Source of the DNA: Porphyridium purpureum
Lineage: Eukaryota > Rhodophyta > Bangiophyceae > Porphyridiales > Porphyridiaceae
DNA length: 64,000 nucleotides
Direction: 5' to 3'
NCBI GenBank assembly: GCA_008690995.1
Contig: VRMN01000003.1
Location: 1 to 64,000 of the forward strand
Translations under genes and position numbers: made by a program
Shown here: piece by piece, positions 9,112 through 19,410 of the stretch
How the letters are laid out: every line of letters starts with the position of its first letter
Position numbering within the stretch: the first letter of the stretch is position 1
The notes under the pieces: model-generated
Told to the model about the DNA's origin: nothing
What the model saw: only the letters and a program-made list of their open reading frames with translations
Databases searched by the model: none

Positions 9112-10042
9112 AGTGCCTGTGTGCGCTCCTCCCCTGTCGTCATCCACTCATCCACGCGAGCGGATACCCGCGCCGTTGACCTCGCTCCTTCCCTCCCTCT
9201 CTCCTCCTCCCCCGCACTTCTTTCAACTGATAGCGACTATCAGCGCTAAAAATAAATCGCCCAGTCAGGTTTTGTGCATGGCAGCTGAACACCTCCCCGA
9301 CCATAGTAAATTTCGACATTCCAGTATAGAACCATTCACTGTACCCAGCCTCAGCGGCGGCAGGTCGGTGTGCGCACACATCTCGTTTCAACCGATGTGA
9401 ACGAACCGCCACCGACAGAAACTCCCAGGGTTGGCACACCGATATCAGCGCCGATGCGACTCTGGGGACTTTTTCCACTTGGCGCTTGCTCCGTACCGAC
9501 GACAACGACGGCCACATATGAGGCCGCGCTCTGCGTCGAGCTTCCTGTGCTGGGGTAGACAGATGCCGACGCACAGCGGCATGCTGCTTCGTGCAAGTTG
9601 GAACAGGCACTGGCAGCCAACCCGTTTCGGTTTGCGGTTGAACCGTCGAGCCGTTAAACTGTTAAACCGTTGAACCGTTGAACCGCTCTGCGCGCGTGCG
9701 AAATGCGCCGCGGTATAAGGTACAGTGATTCGAGTTGAACTGAAACAGTTGTGACGCCTGCGACCGGGTGAGTGCAAATGCACTAAGATACTCGCCCGGC
9801 GAGAGAAGAGAGAGAGAGAGGGGAAGAGGAAGAGCGGCTTGGCGCTGGCGCCGTGGCAGGGGGAGTGACTCCGTCGCGGCGAGATTTGCGCAACACGTGC
9901 GCGCGGATGGAAAAGAAAGGGTCCGGGCAGTGGACAAGACGCGCTGTGGTTTTGGCTCCTGCGTTCATGGGATTCCCCGCCGCCGCGGAACACGCGATTG
10001 GACGTGATATCGGGTGCGCCGGTTGGCGTGCGCGCAGTTGGG
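9112..10042. other. Divergent intergenic region, esterase / SPINDLY-like
   Basis: About 930 bp between two divergent starts. It contains an 8-bp repeat array (9643-9690), a purine tract of GA repeats with G and A runs (about 9800-9835) and GC-rich sequence up to the SPINDLY-like start. Several open frames cross it, but they have no family features and biased composition, so I do not call them genes. It probably holds both promoters and 5' leaders. Confidence 0.5.
9643..9690. repeat. 8-bp tandem array, CCGTTGAA/CCGTTAAA type
   Basis: Six adjacent 8-bp units can be read: CCGTCGAG, CCGTTAAA, CTGTTAAA, CCGTTGAA, CCGTTGAA, CCGCTCTG. The CCGTT/AACGG core resembles MYB-type binding sites. Similar 8-bp periodic arrays occur in the LTRs of the gypsy A and copia elements in this window. 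It lies in a divergent host promoter region. Confidence 0.65.
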
Positions 10043-10043
10043 C

Positions 10044-13000
10044 ATGGACGGACTCCGCCAGATGGACGTCAGGGTTTGGAGGCAACATGAGCAGAATATT
10101 AGCGCGAGACACGCGCACGGGGTAGCTCAGAATGCCCGGCTGCACGATCGTACCCTCGTTCAGGATGCGCCGCTTTGGCTTCCGTGTCCGGTCTCGCAAA
10201 CTCCGTCAGGTGGAGCACCAGCATTAGCCGCCGCGCTGACGGCATCAAAATGTCGCACAGATAACACGCAGGCAGAGAGCACACCCTTCGCGGTGATTCC
10301 TCCTCATGTGTCCATGGGGTCCGCCGCGGTATCAATTTCCGTGCCGTGTTCGTCGCCCGGGTTCCAGGTATCCAACGGTTTGCTCACGCAACGTCCTCAT
10401 GAATCAGAATCTCGATCAGGTACGGATGTAAGCGTGCCGCACGCTCATCTCTTTACTTATGAGGCAGCGAACGGATACACGCACAATGATTCCTCGAAAC
10501 GACTCCATTTCGCGCCGGATTGGCACAGAGACGCATCTTCCGAGCGGTCTGCCGTGGTTGTGAAATTACAGCTGGCCTTAAAAAGTTGCGAGATGATCGC
10601 TCGGCGCGGCAAGTGGGTTGCCGCGATTCAGCAGTGTGCCGAAATATTCAAAGATATGTTTCGCTTGTGCAAGGAATGCAATTCCTCATCACCGCCCGCC
10701 GCGTCACGGGCGCGGCGCATCGCGTTGTCAGAGCCGTCTACGGCGTCAGCGACAGATTTTGTGGCACTGGCACCGTGCACGAAGCCCACGCTGGATTTCA
10801 TCTTCTCCGCGGCGCGGCTGGTAACGGAGGAAAAACGCCTATTTCACGAGGCGCTTCGGCTCATGGGCATTTGCCAGCTTCTTGCAAAGCAGTATGGGCA
10901 GGCGCTCTTTTACCTCGACTTTGATCTGAAGATCGAGGAACGTGATTTCCTCTCCTTGCACGCACTCGGCCGAGCAGTGCATGAATCGACACCGGCCAAG
11001 GCCGGCATCGTGGTGGGCATCTTGCGGCGCGCACTCACGGAGCGTCATGTCTTTGACGAGCACGTGCGCGAGGTAGTGGCAAGCAGCGGGGACTGCGGCC
11101 TTGAGGGTGCAACTATGAAACATACCGGATTCCTTTGTGATGGCCTGTGTATGGGTACGGAACAGAGCATCAGGGAGTTGCTTGCTACCGTCCTGACAGA
11201 CATCGGCGTGAAGCTGAAAGCGGCGGAGCTGCCACTGGATGCGTTGCATGTGTATGTTGAAGCCGTACATGTTTTACCGACGTATGCGCGAGCATTTTAC
11301 AACATTGGCGTGGCGCACGCCGAGTTGGGCGTGGTACACATGGCGTTGGAGGCATACGAGCGGGCAGTGGCGTTGAGTCCAGACTTTGCGGAAGCGTGGT
11401 GCAACATGGGGGTGATTCACAAAGCGGCTGGCAACATTCCCAAGGCGGTGGAAATGTATGAGCGCGCGCTGTCCATTAATAGTAATTTTGAACTGGCGAA
11501 GCGGAACTTGTCTGTGGCGCTAAGCGATCTTGCGACGCTGATGAAACCGAACTCGATGAAACAAGTGATCGCCTTGTACAAGCGGGCACTCTCGTACAAT
11601 CCCGGCTGCGCAGAGATTCACCACAATCTGGGCGTGGCGTACTCCGAGGTATGCAAAGTGGAACGCGCCATTGCGTCGTACCAGCTCGCCACCTGTCTCA
11701 ATCCGAATTATGCTGAGGCACACAACAATCTGGGCGTGGTATACAAGGAGTGCGGCAATTATGAGCAGGCCATTGAGTGCTACAAGGCGGCAATTGCGAC
11801 CAATGCAAATCACTTCCAGGCGCACAACAATCTTGCGGTTGTGTACACTCTGTTGGGTACCATAAGCCTGGCAAAGCTGCATTTTCTTGCCGCTCTCAAC
11901 CAACACCCGTCGTACGCTGAAGCACAAAACAATCTCGGTGTATTGTTTCGAGAAGAAGGAGACATCCTCCGCGCCATCAGTTGCTACGATCGTTGCCTCG
12001 AGCTTGAGCCCAGCAATGACATGGCGGCCCAGAACCGCCTGCATGCGCTCAACTACGTGGAGGGATTGAGTACGAATGACATCTTTAAGGAGCACGAGAG
12101 CTGGGGTCGCCGTTTTCAGGAGCGAGTGGAAAGTGAACTGCGCACACGTGCTAACGGAGGTGATGAGGAGGCGCGAGCCGTACAATTCATGCGTAATCGC
12201 GTTCTCAAGGCCATTCGGCAGCCGAGGAGGAACGACGAGCGAAGACTGCGCATCGGCATTGTTTCGGCGGATTTTTTTACGCACAGCGTGTCGTACTTTG
12301 CGGAAGTCGTGCTTGCCGAGTTGAATCCAGAGAAGTTTGAGTTGTACGTGTACTCGAATGTGGCACGAGAGGACACAAAGACAAAGCGTTTCCAGGAGTT
12401 TGCCAATGTGATGCCCCGCTGGAAACGCGTCACGGGCATGAAAACGATTCCGTGCGCGGCGCTAATCCTGAACGACAATATCGACATCATGATCGAGCTG
12501 TCCGGCCACACGGCCGGGAACCGGCTGGATGTGATGGCGCTTCGGGTGGCTCCAGTGCAGATAACGTGGATCGGCTACCCAAACACGACGGGATTATCAT
12601 CCATTGACTATCGTGTCACTGATGCCGTGGTTGATCCGATTGACACACCGCAACTTTTCTCAGAACGACTGTATCGCTTGCCTCGAAGCTTCCTCTGCTA
12701 CACACCGATGGCCGATGCCCCAGAAGTGGATCGTACCCCACCTTGTGTGCGAGCAGGAGGGCTGATCACGTTTGGGAGCTTCAATATTCTGGCGAAAATG
12801 CAGTCGCAAACCGTTGCGCTGTGGGCCCGCGTTCTGCGTGAGGTGCCTGAATCTCGGCTCATGCTCAAATCAAAGGCGCTGGGCTGCGAAACGACAAAGC
12901 ATCGGATCGAGTCCATGTTCGAAGCGCACGGCATCGCGCCATACCGTCTTGACCTTGTTCCGCTAGTGCCATCGACCAGCTCGCATCTGGACATGTATGG

Positions 13001-13358
13001 CATGGTCGACATTTGTCTGGATCCATTTCCCTACGCGGGGACGACCACAACATGCGAAGCCCTCTTGATGGGCGTTCCGGTGGTTTCTTTGCGTACGAGT
13101 ACCTCCGACGCGTCGTTGCTGTCGCATGTACAGAATGTCGGACTGAGTCTTCTCACCAGTGTTGGTCATCCCGAATGGGTGGCTAGTACACCGGACGAAT
13201 ACGTCAGCATTGCACGCAGGCTGGCTGCAGACTCGTCTACGCTTGTTGCCATACGTTCGAGTCTGCGGGGCGACATGTTACGCAGCGCTCTGTGTGACCG
13301 GCCTGCGTACATGGCCGAGGTCCAAGACATGTTGCTCGACATCTGGGCGCAAGGTTAA
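10044..13358 (+). CDS. SPY: SPINDLY-like TPR protein O-fucosyl/O-GlcNAc transferase (GT41)
   Basis: About 1104 residues. A divergent N-terminal region of about 395 residues is followed by a long run of TPR units (about 395-665; FYNIGVAHAELG, WCNMGVIHKAAG, HHNLGVAYSEV, HNNLGVVYKECG, QNNLGVLFREEG). The GT41 catalytic part starts near 732 (LRIGIVSADFFTHSVSYF). It continues with ELSGHTAGNRLDVM, APVQITWIGYPNTTGL, ITFGSFNILAK and DPFPYAGTTTTCEAL. The wording is closer to plant SPINDLY than to SEC/OGT. SPINDLY transfers fucose from GDP-fucose to Ser/Thr of nuclear and cytosolic proteins, so fucosyltransferase is the better guess. The exact start is uncertain: ATGs at 10044, 10059 and 10314 and a GTG at 10014 are all in frame. 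Confidence 0.9.
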   Translation: MDGLRQMDVRVWRQHEQNISARHAHGVAQNARLHDRTLVQDAPLWLPCPVSQTPSGGAPALAAALTASKCRTDNTQAESTPFAVIPPHVSMGSAAVSISVPCSSPGFQVSNGLLTQRPHESESRSGTDVSVPHAHLFTYEAANGYTHNDSSKRLHFAPDWHRDASSERSAVVVKLQLALKSCEMIARRGKWVAAIQQCAEIFKDMFRLCKECNSSSPPAASRARRIALSEPSTASATDFVALAPCTKPTLDFIFSAARLVTEEKRLFHEALRLMGICQLLAKQYGQALFYLDFDLKIEERDFLSLHALGRAVHESTPAKAGIVVGILRRALTERHVFDEHVREVVASSGDCGLEGATMKHTGFLCDGLCMGTEQSIRELLATVLTDIGVKLKAAELPLDALHVYVEAVHVLPTYARAFYNIGVAHAELGVVHMALEAYERAVALSPDFAEAWCNMGVIHKAAGNIPKAVEMYERALSINSNFELAKRNLSVALSDLATLMKPNSMKQVIALYKRALSYNPGCAEIHHNLGVAYSEVCKVERAIASYQLATCLNPNYAEAHNNLGVVYKECGNYEQAIECYKAAIATNANHFQAHNNLAVVYTLLGTISLAKLHFLAALNQHPSYAEAQNNLGVLFREEGDILRAISCYDRCLELEPSNDMAAQNRLHALNYVEGLSTNDIFKEHESWGRRFQERVESELRTRANGGDEEARAVQFMRNRVLKAIRQPRRNDERRLRIGIVSADFFTHSVSYFAEVVLAELNPEKFELYVYSNVAREDTKTKRFQEFANVMPRWKRVTGMKTIPCAALILNDNIDIMIELSGHTAGNRLDVMALRVAPVQITWIGYPNTTGLSSIDYRVTDAVVDPIDTPQLFSERLYRLPRSFLCYTPMADAPEVDRTPPCVRAGGLITFGSFNILAKMQSQTVALWARVLREVPESRLMLKSKALGCETTKHRIESMFEAHGIAPYRLDLVPLVPSTSSHLDMYGMVDICLDPFPYAGTTTTCEALLMGVPVVSLRTSTSDASLLSHVQNVGLSLLTSVGHPEWVASTPDEYVSIARRLAADSSTLVAIRSSLRGDMLRSALCDRPAYMAEVQDMLLDIWAQG

Positions 13359-13497
13359 GACTGTACTTACTGTACCTCATCAGAAAAAAAGTGACATACA
13401 CGTGCTTACACTCATGGTAGAGGTAGGGTTTCTCGTCTGGTTGCGACTGCGCCAAACCAGGGCGGCGTGCGGTTTGGTTGGGGCTCGTGGCGTCAAG

Positions 13498-14205
13498 ATG
13501 GATAGCATACCGCGCGTGCCGAGCGGGCTGCTGGTGAGCACTGCGCTCGCGGCGCTGATAATACGTGCAGCGAGCGCCGGTAGTAGTGCGCTGAGCCTCG
13601 AGCTCATCAGCGGGCAGCGTCGGTGCTTCTACGAGGACTTGCCGTCTCACTCGGACGTGGCGATCGCGTACACAGTCGCGTCCAGCAGCACGTTCTCGAC
13701 GCTCAGCATACGTATAACCTACGGAACAGATCCTCATGATGTCGTCTTTTCAGGAAATGAGATCTCGCGAGACGCCACGCGCTTTCGTACCAAGGAACAC
13801 CCGGACCGAGACTTGGCCGCGTACAAGCTTTGCTTCTTCGAGCACGTGAGACCAGACAGTCTTGTCGTAGCACAGGCTGTGTGGTATATCGACGTCAGCA
13901 TGAAATGGGGCGCGCACGCAAAGGATACTGGCGCGAGCGCAGCAACCATGGGCAAGGATGTCGGTTCCCAGCAGCACCAGCTACAGAAAATCCTGCAGGA
14001 CGCGCAGGATGAGCTGGACGACGTTCTGACCAACTTGGACGCCATGCATGCACGCGAAAAATTGCTAGCTGAAGCAAATGAGGAGCTGAATGCAAAAGTG
14101 ACCATTTTTAGTATCATCTCGTGCGCTGTGCTGATTATGGGCAGCTTTTACCAGCGATTTCACATCTACAAGTATTTCAAGTCGTGCCGGATTCACTATC
14201 GCTAA
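13498..14205 (+). CDS. p24/TMED family cargo receptor
   Basis: 235 residues with the full p24 layout. A signal peptide (1-27) is followed by a GOLD domain (about 30-135) with the two disulfide cysteines at 43 (CFYEDL) and 112 (LCFFEH). A coiled-coil stem follows (about 158-200, HQLQKILQDAQDELDDVL), then one membrane helix (about 201-218) and a short cytosolic tail. p24 proteins cycle between ER and Golgi in COPI and COPII vesicles and help load GPI-anchored and other cargo. The tail contains YKYF where many members have FF, and it lacks a terminal di-lysine. The start is the ATG at 13498, just before the signal peptide. The gene converges with the tRNA prenyltransferase gene 48 bp away. Confidence 0.88.
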   Translation: MDSIPRVPSGLLVSTALAALIIRAASAGSSALSLELISGQRRCFYEDLPSHSDVAIAYTVASSSTFSTLSIRITYGTDPHDVVFSGNEISRDATRFRTKEHPDRDLAAYKLCFFEHVRPDSLVVAQAVWYIDVSMKWGAHAKDTGASAATMGKDVGSQQHQLQKILQDAQDELDDVLTNLDAMHAREKLLAEANEELNAKVTIFSIISCAVLIMGSFYQRFHIYKYFKSCRIHYR

Positions 14206-14253
14206 CTCTACGCCAGTTAATGTACGTGCCACTGTAAAGGGAAGGCATTCATG

Positions 14254-15687
14254 TCAAGCGTCAAGCACCCTTGTCCACTCTTCCGCGAGCCGCTGCGCGC
14301 GTGAAACAAGCGCGGCTTCCACATCTGACCCAGGCACTAACGTACCGAAGTGCTCGCGATACAGTTTCATCTTGCGCAGGACCGCGCGATCGTAGGTCTC
14401 TTTCCGCAGAAGGTCTTGCTCCTCGGACAGCGCATCAACTTTGCTCTGCCATTCCGAGTCTGAGAGCATGTAATTTTCGGCTATCGAGTCGGCGTGACAT
14501 GCCACGTCAGCGTGCTTGGCAATCGGAATCCAGATGAATTTCTTTTCTTTTCTGAACCACTTGGCCTGGGCACCAGCATAGTTTCGCGACGCCGTTTTGA
14601 AGTCTGTCAGGTATTCGCGAAAGGCTTTGAGACGCTCCTCCTCATTTCCATCGGTGCAGACAAGCTTCGCTAGCTTTTCCAGAAATTCAATTGTTTGCCG
14701 ATACCCGATCGCTCTTCCGACGCTCGAATCTTTCATAAGCAGGCTATTGATACACAAGTGGCCCACCTCCTCCAGCAAGCCATTCTCGAGCATCTGTTCA
14801 CACCGGCGATCGATCCGCTCATATAGCGGCGTTCGTGGGCCGCTGATAAAGTAGCATTGGGACTCAAATGGACCATAACCCACGCCAGGCGCCTCTTGAC
14901 TCGCAATATCGCGCGTGACGTCCGGTCTCGCCAGGCCAGGTTGCTCCTTGATGAGGCGCGGCACAGCGCCAGAGTGCGAAAATGTGTCAAAGCTCTGACC
15001 TGTTTCCAAAAATATCTCCAGGCTTCGAGAAAGCCGATACCAATCGTTCCTGGTCATCTGCGATGCACGCACTGGATCACGATCAGCCAGAATCTTCAAT
15101 GCCTTGTCCCAGTCTCCGCCAGCACTGCCAATCATCGCGTCTGCTTCCGCACGCACTTTCGGATCGCTCGGAGGCGCGGCCGGCTTGCCAAAGACCAGCC
15201 AGCGAATGTACATCATGGTGCCGCCGACCACGATGGGCACGGCACCGCGCTGCAGCACATCATGGATCACCGCGACGGCAGCATCAAAGTACTGACCCGC
15301 ACTAATTGGCTTATCGCGCCGCAGCGACCAAGCATCCACGAGGTGGTGACGCACGGCGCGCTGCTCGTCCAGTGAAGGCTTGTTCGAACCGATAGTTAAT
15401 TCCTCGTAAACCTGCACGCTATCTGCTACCACAATCTCGGGCTGCAGTCCCCGACGCCGCATCTCGACCGCCACGGCCATGGCCAAGTCGCTCTTGCCAG
15501 AAGCCGTGGGCCCGGAGACCACGAGAATGCGCCGCGGGCTGCCCGCGCTCGCGCGCCCCTCCATCACAAGCTGGAGCGCTGCTGGGCGGCGGATCGAAAC
15601 GCTGCTGTGCAGTGGCACGAGCGCGCAGCGGCTAAGGCTTTGCCCAAGCTTATGTACGGGAGAGTGCCATGCGCAGAAACTCGCCAT
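14254..15687 (-). CDS. tRNA dimethylallyltransferase (MiaA/IPT family)
   Basis: Adds a dimethylallyl group to adenosine 37 of tRNAs reading UNN codons. About 477 residues. The P-loop GPTASGKS is at 59-66. Further family signatures are ADSVQVYEELTIGSNKPS, HHLVDAW, SAGQYFDAA, VVGGTMMYI, the region DWYRLSRSLEIF (usually NPxRVxRALE) and VGRAIGYRQTIEFL. The C-terminal part has the typical RNYAGAQAKWFR. Residues 1-42 are hydrophobic and basic, fitting an organellar presequence. No C-terminal C2H2 zinc finger of the cytosolic eukaryotic type is visible, so a plastid or mitochondrial form is likely. The start is the ATG at 15687. An ATG at 15564 (MEGRASAG) could give a form without the presequence. 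Confidence 0.92.
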   Translation of the reverse strand: MASFCAWHSPVHKLGQSLSRCALVPLHSSVSIRRPAALQLVMEGRASAGSPRRILVVSGPTASGKSDLAMAVAVEMRRRGLQPEIVVADSVQVYEELTIGSNKPSLDEQRAVRHHLVDAWSLRRDKPISAGQYFDAAVAVIHDVLQRGAVPIVVGGTMMYIRWLVFGKPAAPPSDPKVRAEADAMIGSAGGDWDKALKILADRDPVRASQMTRNDWYRLSRSLEIFLETGQSFDTFSHSGAVPRLIKEQPGLARPDVTRDIASQEAPGVGYGPFESQCYFISGPRTPLYERIDRRCEQMLENGLLEEVGHLCINSLLMKDSSVGRAIGYRQTIEFLEKLAKLVCTDGNEEERLKAFREYLTDFKTASRNYAGAQAKWFRKEKKFIWIPIAKHADVACHADSIAENYMLSDSEWQSKVDALSEEQDLLRKETYDRAVLRKMKLYREHFGTLVPGSDVEAALVSRAQRLAEEWTRVLDA

Positions 15688-15784
15688 GCCAGGCAACCAC
15701 TCGCAGAGACCATTCACATTAACAATGATATGTACTTTTAGAAGTCACTCTATTGCGCGCTCGCTCGGCAAGTGATCGCCCGCC

Positions 15785-16273
15785 TCACGCAGGGGACGGG
15801 TGCGAGCGTGCGCGAGGCCTGGGTGCTGAAATTCGCCCGCTGTCAAATCTTAATCGAGAGCGCTGGCTGTTCAGGTTGCTCTCCACCGGAACGCGCTGGG
15901 GAATAAAGGTTGGGCTGAGCAGCCCACCTCCGCCGCACCTTGGGCACCTTTCCTTCTTTGACCCCGCGCACTTCTCGCATCCTTGCTGCCTAGTTTTTGC
16001 TCCGGCTCCTGACCAGCGCGTGCACATGCACGGGACAAACCCTGTGCCTTCGCAGGTAGGGCACGGCACACCTTCGTCCTCCATCGACGGCCGCCGCTGC
16101 TGGTCCAGAAGGTTGTATATCAATCCCGCCAGCGCCGCGACGCCGGTCACTGCCAGCGTCGGTGACACAACAAAGCACGCCGGCGACCTGGGCGCTCCGA
16201 CCGATGCGACGCCGTGCCCGCCATTGCCACAGCTCACCGCTGCGTGCCGCTGTCCGTTCCGAACGGGCTGCAT
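15785..16273 (-). CDS. Small DnaJ-type zinc-finger protein, probably plastid
   Basis: 162 residues. A central hydrophobic segment (PTLAVTGVAALAGLIYNLL) precedes a cysteine-rich zinc module. The module reads CPTCEGTGFVPCMC, then CEKCAGSKKERCPRCGGGG. These are CxxCxG-type repeats as in the DnaJ central zinc finger. Stand-alone versions of this module with one membrane anchor or a transit peptide are known in plastids (BSD2, PSA2 and LQY1-like proteins), where they act in redox or assembly-factor roles. The N-terminal 45 residues lack acidic residues, which suits a transit peptide. No J domain is present. The start is the ATG at 16273. A GTG at 16300 is also in frame. Exact family membership is uncertain. 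It is divergent from the glycogen-binding gene across 1.5 kb. Confidence 0.65.
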   Translation of the reverse strand: MQPVRNGQRHAAVSCGNGGHGVASVGAPRSPACFVVSPTLAVTGVAALAGLIYNLLDQQRRPSMEDEGVPCPTCEGTGFVPCMCTRWSGAGAKTRQQGCEKCAGSKKERCPRCGGGGLLSPTFIPQRVPVESNLNSQRSRLRFDSGRISAPRPRARSHPSPA

Positions 16274-17742
16274 GATAAATACTCTACCCCGACCACACAC
16301 CTTCCGCCGTCAAGAAACGCAGCCCTCTGCCTCGCCACCCGCTGATTGCCCACCTCTCTAGTCTGCAACAACCAAGCACGCGAGCCTAACCCCAGCCAAA
16401 GACACACCTAGCCGCAACCTTGTGACTCGAACACGTTCCGCAGTCTTTCCGCTCGTGCGAGATGCCGCTCCACCGACAGGCACCGTTCCACGTTCCGGAC
16501 TCCGCGCCACCTACTTATACCTCCAAGCCGCTTTCCCCCGTGTCGCTTTCTCGATCCCTCTTACACATCCAGCGCACGCTCACTCCGCTTTCCCGCAGCC
16601 TTCTCCCACCCTTCTTCCCCTCTGTCCCTGTCTCCTATAACACACCCCGAGGCTCTGCATCAGCCTGGCAGCTCTCTCTCTCTAAAAGCGCGTACCGCAA
16701 AGCCGAGTTGACATCAATCCGCCCCGTTTACTTAGAACCTGTTCTTCCACCGCACAAAAGCACTCAAACACACTCGCACGCCGATATGGCCGGACCACGT
16801 TTTTCAAAAATCGCTGTACCGTGTGCCGTGGGTTCTAAGCAATCAACCTCGCGTATGACCAACACGCGCGCCCCCCTCCCTACACACTCTATGCGCTCAT
16901 AGGGTTTTTATGGGAACTGTCTGTGTTTGTCTCTGTGCGTGTGTGTTTTGAGAACAGGAGTGTACCTAGGGGTACAGCTATTGTGAGGGGCGCCTATTTT
17001 TTGGTGGCGGAGGTGTAGTGTACAGTTGTGAGTGACACGGTCCGTTTCGTTTGAGAGTGCGTGCGTGCGTGTTGGTTAGCAGGTGTTCTTTTTTGGGGGG
17101 ATGGTTTGGTATGAAATTTTTGTTTGTTCCTTTTTACATGGGCGCGTTCTTGTGGGTGTATAGGAATGCAGCGGGATTGCATAGGAACGTTCGAGTTCTG
17201 TCGTCTGTGTGGGGTTGTGTCTGCTGCTGTATTCATCACGCAGTCTCGGTCGGATTTTTGGTGTGAAATCGGCACGGGTTTGGTAGTCTGGTTGGTTTGT
17301 TGAGCAGGTGTGCGCTTTTGTCGGGAATTGCAAGCCGAGGGATGGGGTGAGGGTTTGGGGATAAGGTGGTGTGTGTTGGGAAGAGGGGATACAAAGAAGG
17401 CGATCAAGATTGCGTAGGGAGAAGCCGGCCAAAGTGGCAAGCGGCAGCGAGGCGGATCGGGCGCGGTGGGCGTGGCGGGGGGTGCGTGCGGGTCGAGGGA
17501 AGGATATGAGAATTGATGCACCGCAGGCAAGGCCGCAGGTGCAACAGCGAACGCGCGAGGGGGGAGCCCAAACAAGCCATCTGTGATCGGGTGTGCATGC
17601 GCAAAGGTAGTCTTTACAAGCATTAGAGCGCGGGGTGGGTAGGCTTCACACTAAGGCGGAACGGGGCACGGAGAGAGGCCGACCGAGGGGTGGGGGTCAC
17701 GGCGCACAGTGAGGGAGCGGGTTTCGACGAGATAGTCGCGAG
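16274..17742. other. Long divergent intergenic region with a sharp strand-composition switch
   Basis: About 1.47 kb between two divergent genes. From about 16274 to 16900 the plus strand is pyrimidine-rich and poor in G. From about 16905 to 17640 it is rich in G and T and poor in C. Open frames on either strand here (for example 16994-17623 minus, 16462-16902 plus) have low-complexity products and no family features. I call no gene. The layout fits two long 5' leaders diverging from about 16.9 kb. Confidence 0.5.
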
Positions 17743-18255
17743 ATGGCGCGGAGGAGAAATCGGGAGGGTCCCGGTGTCGGCAAGGTCGTGGACGGAGTCA
17801 AGGTCGAGTTTGTGTATGCCGATGGAGCAAAGGACGATGTCCAGCTCTCTGGCGATTGGAATGATTGGAAAGCAATTCAAATGTTTCACGAGGGTGGAGG
17901 CATGTGGTCAGTGGTGACGCCGGTGCCTCCGGGTCCGCACGAGTTTAAATTTATTGTTGATGGCGAGTGGAAGCACTCCAACCGCCATCCGACAATTGGT
18001 ATTGACGAAACCTCGCTGAACAATGTTCGGTACGTTCTTCCGGAGCCGGATCTGAGTCAGGAGGGTATGGCGACGGGCGCCGGCGACCCGCGACAACGCG
18101 AACGTGGATCTGCGGCTCGACCAGGTGCCGCCAGCTCGGCACCTACATCAGCACCCTCATCTGCCGCGGCGCCCCCGGCTGCGGCCGCCACTGGCGTCGG
18201 TGGAGGTGTGGGCGGAACTGCGGCCAAAAAGAAAGGCATGTTTGGCGCCAAGTAA
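17743..18255 (+). CDS. AMPK-type glycogen/starch-binding domain protein
   Basis: 170 residues. Residues about 18-105 form a CBM48/AMPK1_CBM domain. It opens with VDGVKVEFVYADGAKDDVQLSGDWNDW, with the conserved sugar-stacking Trp pair. The turn GPHEFKFIVDGEWKHS and the late NNVRYVLPEP are also typical. No kinase or phosphatase domain is attached. The rest is a low-complexity Ala/Pro/Ser/Gly tail ending in KKKGMFGAK. Such modules bind glycogen or starch and target AMPK beta subunits or dikinase-type enzymes to glucans. In a red alga the ligand could be floridean starch (inference). The start is the ATG at 17743. A basic N-terminus (MARRRNREG) does not look like a clear targeting signal. Confidence 0.82.
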   Translation: MARRRNREGPGVGKVVDGVKVEFVYADGAKDDVQLSGDWNDWKAIQMFHEGGGMWSVVTPVPPGPHEFKFIVDGEWKHSNRHPTIGIDETSLNNVRYVLPEPDLSQEGMATGAGDPRQRERGSAARPGAASSAPTSAPSSAAAPPAAAATGVGGGVGGTAAKKKGMFGAK

Positions 18256-19405
18256 GCTTATCTTCCGGGATACCGCTAGACGTGCCTTGATATCGTTCTA
18301 TATCATTTCAGAGGGGTGGGTGCCAAGCGTGTACTTTTTGGGGCGTTGTCGCGTGTTTCGGATCAGGCGATCAAACGGGAGGACACGCGCGCGGAAGCAT
18401 AAGCCTGCAAGAAAAGAAAGAGCAGAAGAAAGTAAACAGAAAGGTGAGCGGTCGGCGAAGGAAATGAGTTAGTACTCTGCGCTTCTTCGCGGGCCTGTGG
18501 GACTGACACTTATGAAATACACTTCGAAACCTGGCTCGAGTAAACCGCGTCACAGCAAATGCCCGTAAGAAGCAGGCACATTCCCTAAGCACGAAGAGTG
18601 TCCAGACTTAATGCAGAAGAAACCGCTACACATGTTTACTTGGACACAGTGGGCATCAACGCCGATTGCATGCTCTGGATCGCAAGCCCCTACTTCCATC
18701 TTCTTTCAACCGACAAGCATAAGCGCAATCATCGTTAGAGTGTTCATGATTACGAGTGGAACTGGGAAGTGAACAGAGAACACGGCGGCAGATGTACGGG
18801 TAGCCGAAGGTTACCGGAATTAAAACATTCAAGTGCCGGATTACGCACAAAGCAAGGCCACGATAGTCAGCATCCACACGTGCTCATGAAGACACGCCGA
18901 CTTCGATGCGTCCAAAACGTAGGGCAAGGAGTGCTCCAAACTTACCTGGCATAACTAATCGGATCGCCTTGAGAAGCTGCGCGATCTGTCGCTTAATACC
19001 TTGGTCGTGTTGAGTCGCTTCTTCGCTCAGCCCAACTGAAATGCGAAATATGTTGACCGGCATACGCGGACGAACAAGAGAAAGAAAGTAACAACAGCGC
19101 GCACGGGGTTATGATTGCGCTGGTCAGACTCCGCTCAAAATTGCTCAAAGAAGGAGATACCATGAAACAGGAAGGAGACGCAGACAGATGCTCCTTGCCT
19201 CGCCATGGTTCCCGCGCAACGTACCTTTGTCTAGAAACCGTTGCTCGTGAAGGATTGTGACCGAGTTGGCGAACAGCAGGAACGCTTGGAAGACAAGAAA
19301 GAGCGTTAGAGCCATTTGAACGTCCGTGCTGCCTGTTCAGACTGCGACGCGCACATCACCGCAATAGCGCCACGGTCGACATCCACAAAGTTTGATGTGC
19401 CGGCA
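18256..19405. other. Intergenic region left of the retrotransposon nest
   Basis: About 1.15 kb with only short open frames and no recognisable RNA gene or repeat. Together with 43411-43738 it would have formed one intergenic region of about 1.5 kb before the copia insertion. Confidence 0.45.
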
Positions 19406-19410
19406 GTTAC
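19406..19410. repeat. Target-site duplication of the copia element, left copy
   Basis: GTTAC immediately left of the LTR. The same five bases follow the right LTR at 43406-43410. A perfect 5-bp duplication ties the two distant LTRs together as one insertion. Confidence 0.9.

Noticed and set aside
9140-9610. 156-codon minus-strand frame just upstream of the esterase, with a presequence-like start
   Set aside because: Out of frame with the esterase and ends before it; no domain; likely 5' leader.
16994-17623. 209-codon open frame on the minus strand
   Set aside because: Pro/Thr/His/Lys-rich product that follows from the strand composition bias; no domain, no conserved motif.
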